Shown: piece after piece, positions 12,541 to 13,388 of the stretch
Layout: every line of letters begins with the position of its first letter
Numbering within the stretch: position 1 is the first letter of the stretch
Assembly (NCBI GenBank): GCA_031549605.1
Contig: JAVBPM010000024.1
Span: forward strand, 1 to 13,388
Direction of reading: 5' to 3'
Length of the DNA stretch: 13,388 nucleotides
Source of the DNA: WRAI01 sp031549605
GTDB lineage: Bacteria > Bacillota > Clostridia > Oscillospirales > UBA929
Program-made: the position numbers and the translations under genes
Notes under the pieces: generated by a model
What the model saw: only the letters and a program-made list of their open reading frames with translations
The model's database searches: none
What the model was told of the DNA's origin: nothing

Positions 12541-13388
12541 GGGTTGTCTTTATGGGCACACCCGCCTTTGCCGTGGCGTCGCTGGACGCGCTGGTGCAGG
12601 CGGGGCACGAGGTTGCGGCCGTCTATTGTCAGCCCGACAAGCCGGTGGGGCGTGGCATGAAGCTGGCGTACCCGCCTGTCAAGGAATACGCCTTGCTGCA
12701 CGGGCTACCGGTCTATCAGCCGGTGAAATTGCGCGACGGCGTTGTGGCGGAGCAATTGAAAACCATTGCGCCGCAGTCGATTTGCGTTGTTGCTTACGGG
12801 CGGATACTGCCGCCTGATATTTTGACCATTCCGCCGCTGGGCTGCATCAATGTGCATGGCTCATTGCTGCCCAAGTTTCGCGGCGCCGCGCCGATTCAGT
12901 GGGCAGTGCTCAATGGCGAGGTCGAGAGCGGCGTGACAACGATGTATATGGCCGAGGGGCTGGACACCGGCGACATGATTTTGAAGCGCAGTGTGGCGGT
13001 GGCGCCGGATATGACCGCCGGCCAGCTGCACGACGCGCTGATGGGTGTGGGCGGTGCGTTGTTGGTAGAGACGCTGGCGCTGCTGGAGCAGGGTACGGCG
13101 CCGCGCGAGGTGCAGGATGAGCAACAGGCGACCTACGCACCGATGCTGGATAAGTCGCTGTGCGCCATTGATTGGCAATGGACGGCCGAGCAGGTTGTCA
13201 ACCGTGTGCGTGGGCTTGACCCGTGGCCGTTGGCGACAATGGTGTTGAAGGATACGGTATTAAAGGTGACCGGTGCGCGCGTCGGCGGCAATTCAAGCGG
13301 CACACCGGGCAGCGTGCACTTCGAGGGGTCGACGCTGCAGGTTGTGGCCGGTGATGGCCGCTGCGTGGTGATTGAGCGCGTACAGGCG
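12537..13388 (+). CDS. fmt: Methionyl-tRNA formyltransferase, missing its C-terminal end
   Basis: Fmt formylates initiator Met-tRNA using 10-formyl-tetrahydrofolate. The first 284 codons are in the window; the family is usually about 310-315 residues, so roughly 30 are cut off by the right edge. Motifs seen: FMGTPAFAV (5-13), QPDKPVGRG (32-40) and the folate-binding/catalytic block INVHGSLLPKFRGAAPIQ (104-121). The catalytic residues are N105, H107 and D143 (GLDTGD). The tRNA-binding C-terminal domain begins at about 205, with RVRGLDPWPLA (223-233). The start is GTG at 12537, overlapping the def stop by four bases, with GAGGAG in the def 3' end as the ribosome binding site. An rsmB/prpC/prkC continuation is common next but lies outside. 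Confidence 0.95.
   Translation, partial: MRVVFMGTPAFAVASLDALVQAGHEVAAVYCQPDKPVGRGMKLAYPPVKEYALLHGLPVYQPVKLRDGVVAEQLKTIAPQSICVVAYGRILPPDILTIPPLGCINVHGSLLPKFRGAAPIQWAVLNGEVESGVTTMYMAEGLDTGDMILKRSVAVAPDMTAGQLHDALMGVGGALLVETLALLEQGTAPREVQDEQQATYAPMLDKSLCAIDWQWTAEQVVNRVRGLDPWPLATMVLKDTVLKVTGARVGGNSSGTPGSVHFEGSTLQVVAGDGRCVVIERVQA

Overview
The window looks like a chromosomal segment of a fairly GC-rich Clostridia member (Firmicutes/Bacillota). An Oscillospirales-type gut bacterium is my best guess, inferred from gene content and order. The evidence is the run yicC-remA-gmk-rpoZ-priA-def-fmt, which is the Firmicutes arrangement, a cdaA-cdaR (c-di-AMP) pair, a MarR regulator just ahead of fabH, and strong GGAGG-type ribosome binding sites. 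No tRNA, rRNA, CRISPR array, insertion sequence or phage gene was seen.

Layout. (1) Positions 1-685, minus strand: the head of a fatty-acid synthesis operon. A FabT-like MarR repressor gene overlaps the start of fabH, which runs off the left edge. It is read from a consensus sigma-A promoter whose -10 touches a perfect 17-bp palindrome, the likely autoregulatory operator. (2) Positions 750-2983, minus strand: a self-contained three-gene accessory operon. It encodes an eight-helix membrane protein whose C-terminal half resembles DUF2975, a 76-residue XRE-type DNA-binding protein and a putative lipoprotein. It has its own promoter, an inverted repeat over the transcription start and ribosome binding site, and a strong terminator hairpin. 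(3) From 3057 to the right edge, plus strand: about 10.3 kb of thirteen tightly packed genes with no gap over 17 nt and no visible terminator. The order is cdaA, cdaR, an RseC-family protein, a DUF5685-like protein, a J-domain protein with a ten-cysteine tail, a small membrane protein, yicC, remA, gmk, rpoZ, priA, def and fmt (cut by the right edge).

How it fits together. The third block joins c-di-AMP synthesis to a poorly described cysteine-rich membrane/J-protein module. It continues into housekeeping genes for RNA decay, matrix regulation, GMP phosphorylation, RNA polymerase assembly, replication restart and translation initiation (deformylation/formylation). The usual glmM after cdaR and coaBC between rpoZ and priA are both absent. 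Many starts are coupled to the preceding stop (ATGA, GTGA, TGATG, or no Shine-Dalgarno at all). This suggests one long, translationally coupled transcript.

Best candidates for something undescribed are the RseC / DUF5685 / Cys-tailed J-protein / membrane-protein module (5244-7632) and the membrane sensor / XRE / lipoprotein operon (799-2983). Within the first, the DUF5685-like protein carries two acidic motifs reminiscent of class I isoprenoid synthases. No database search was possible; family names rest on recognised motifs.
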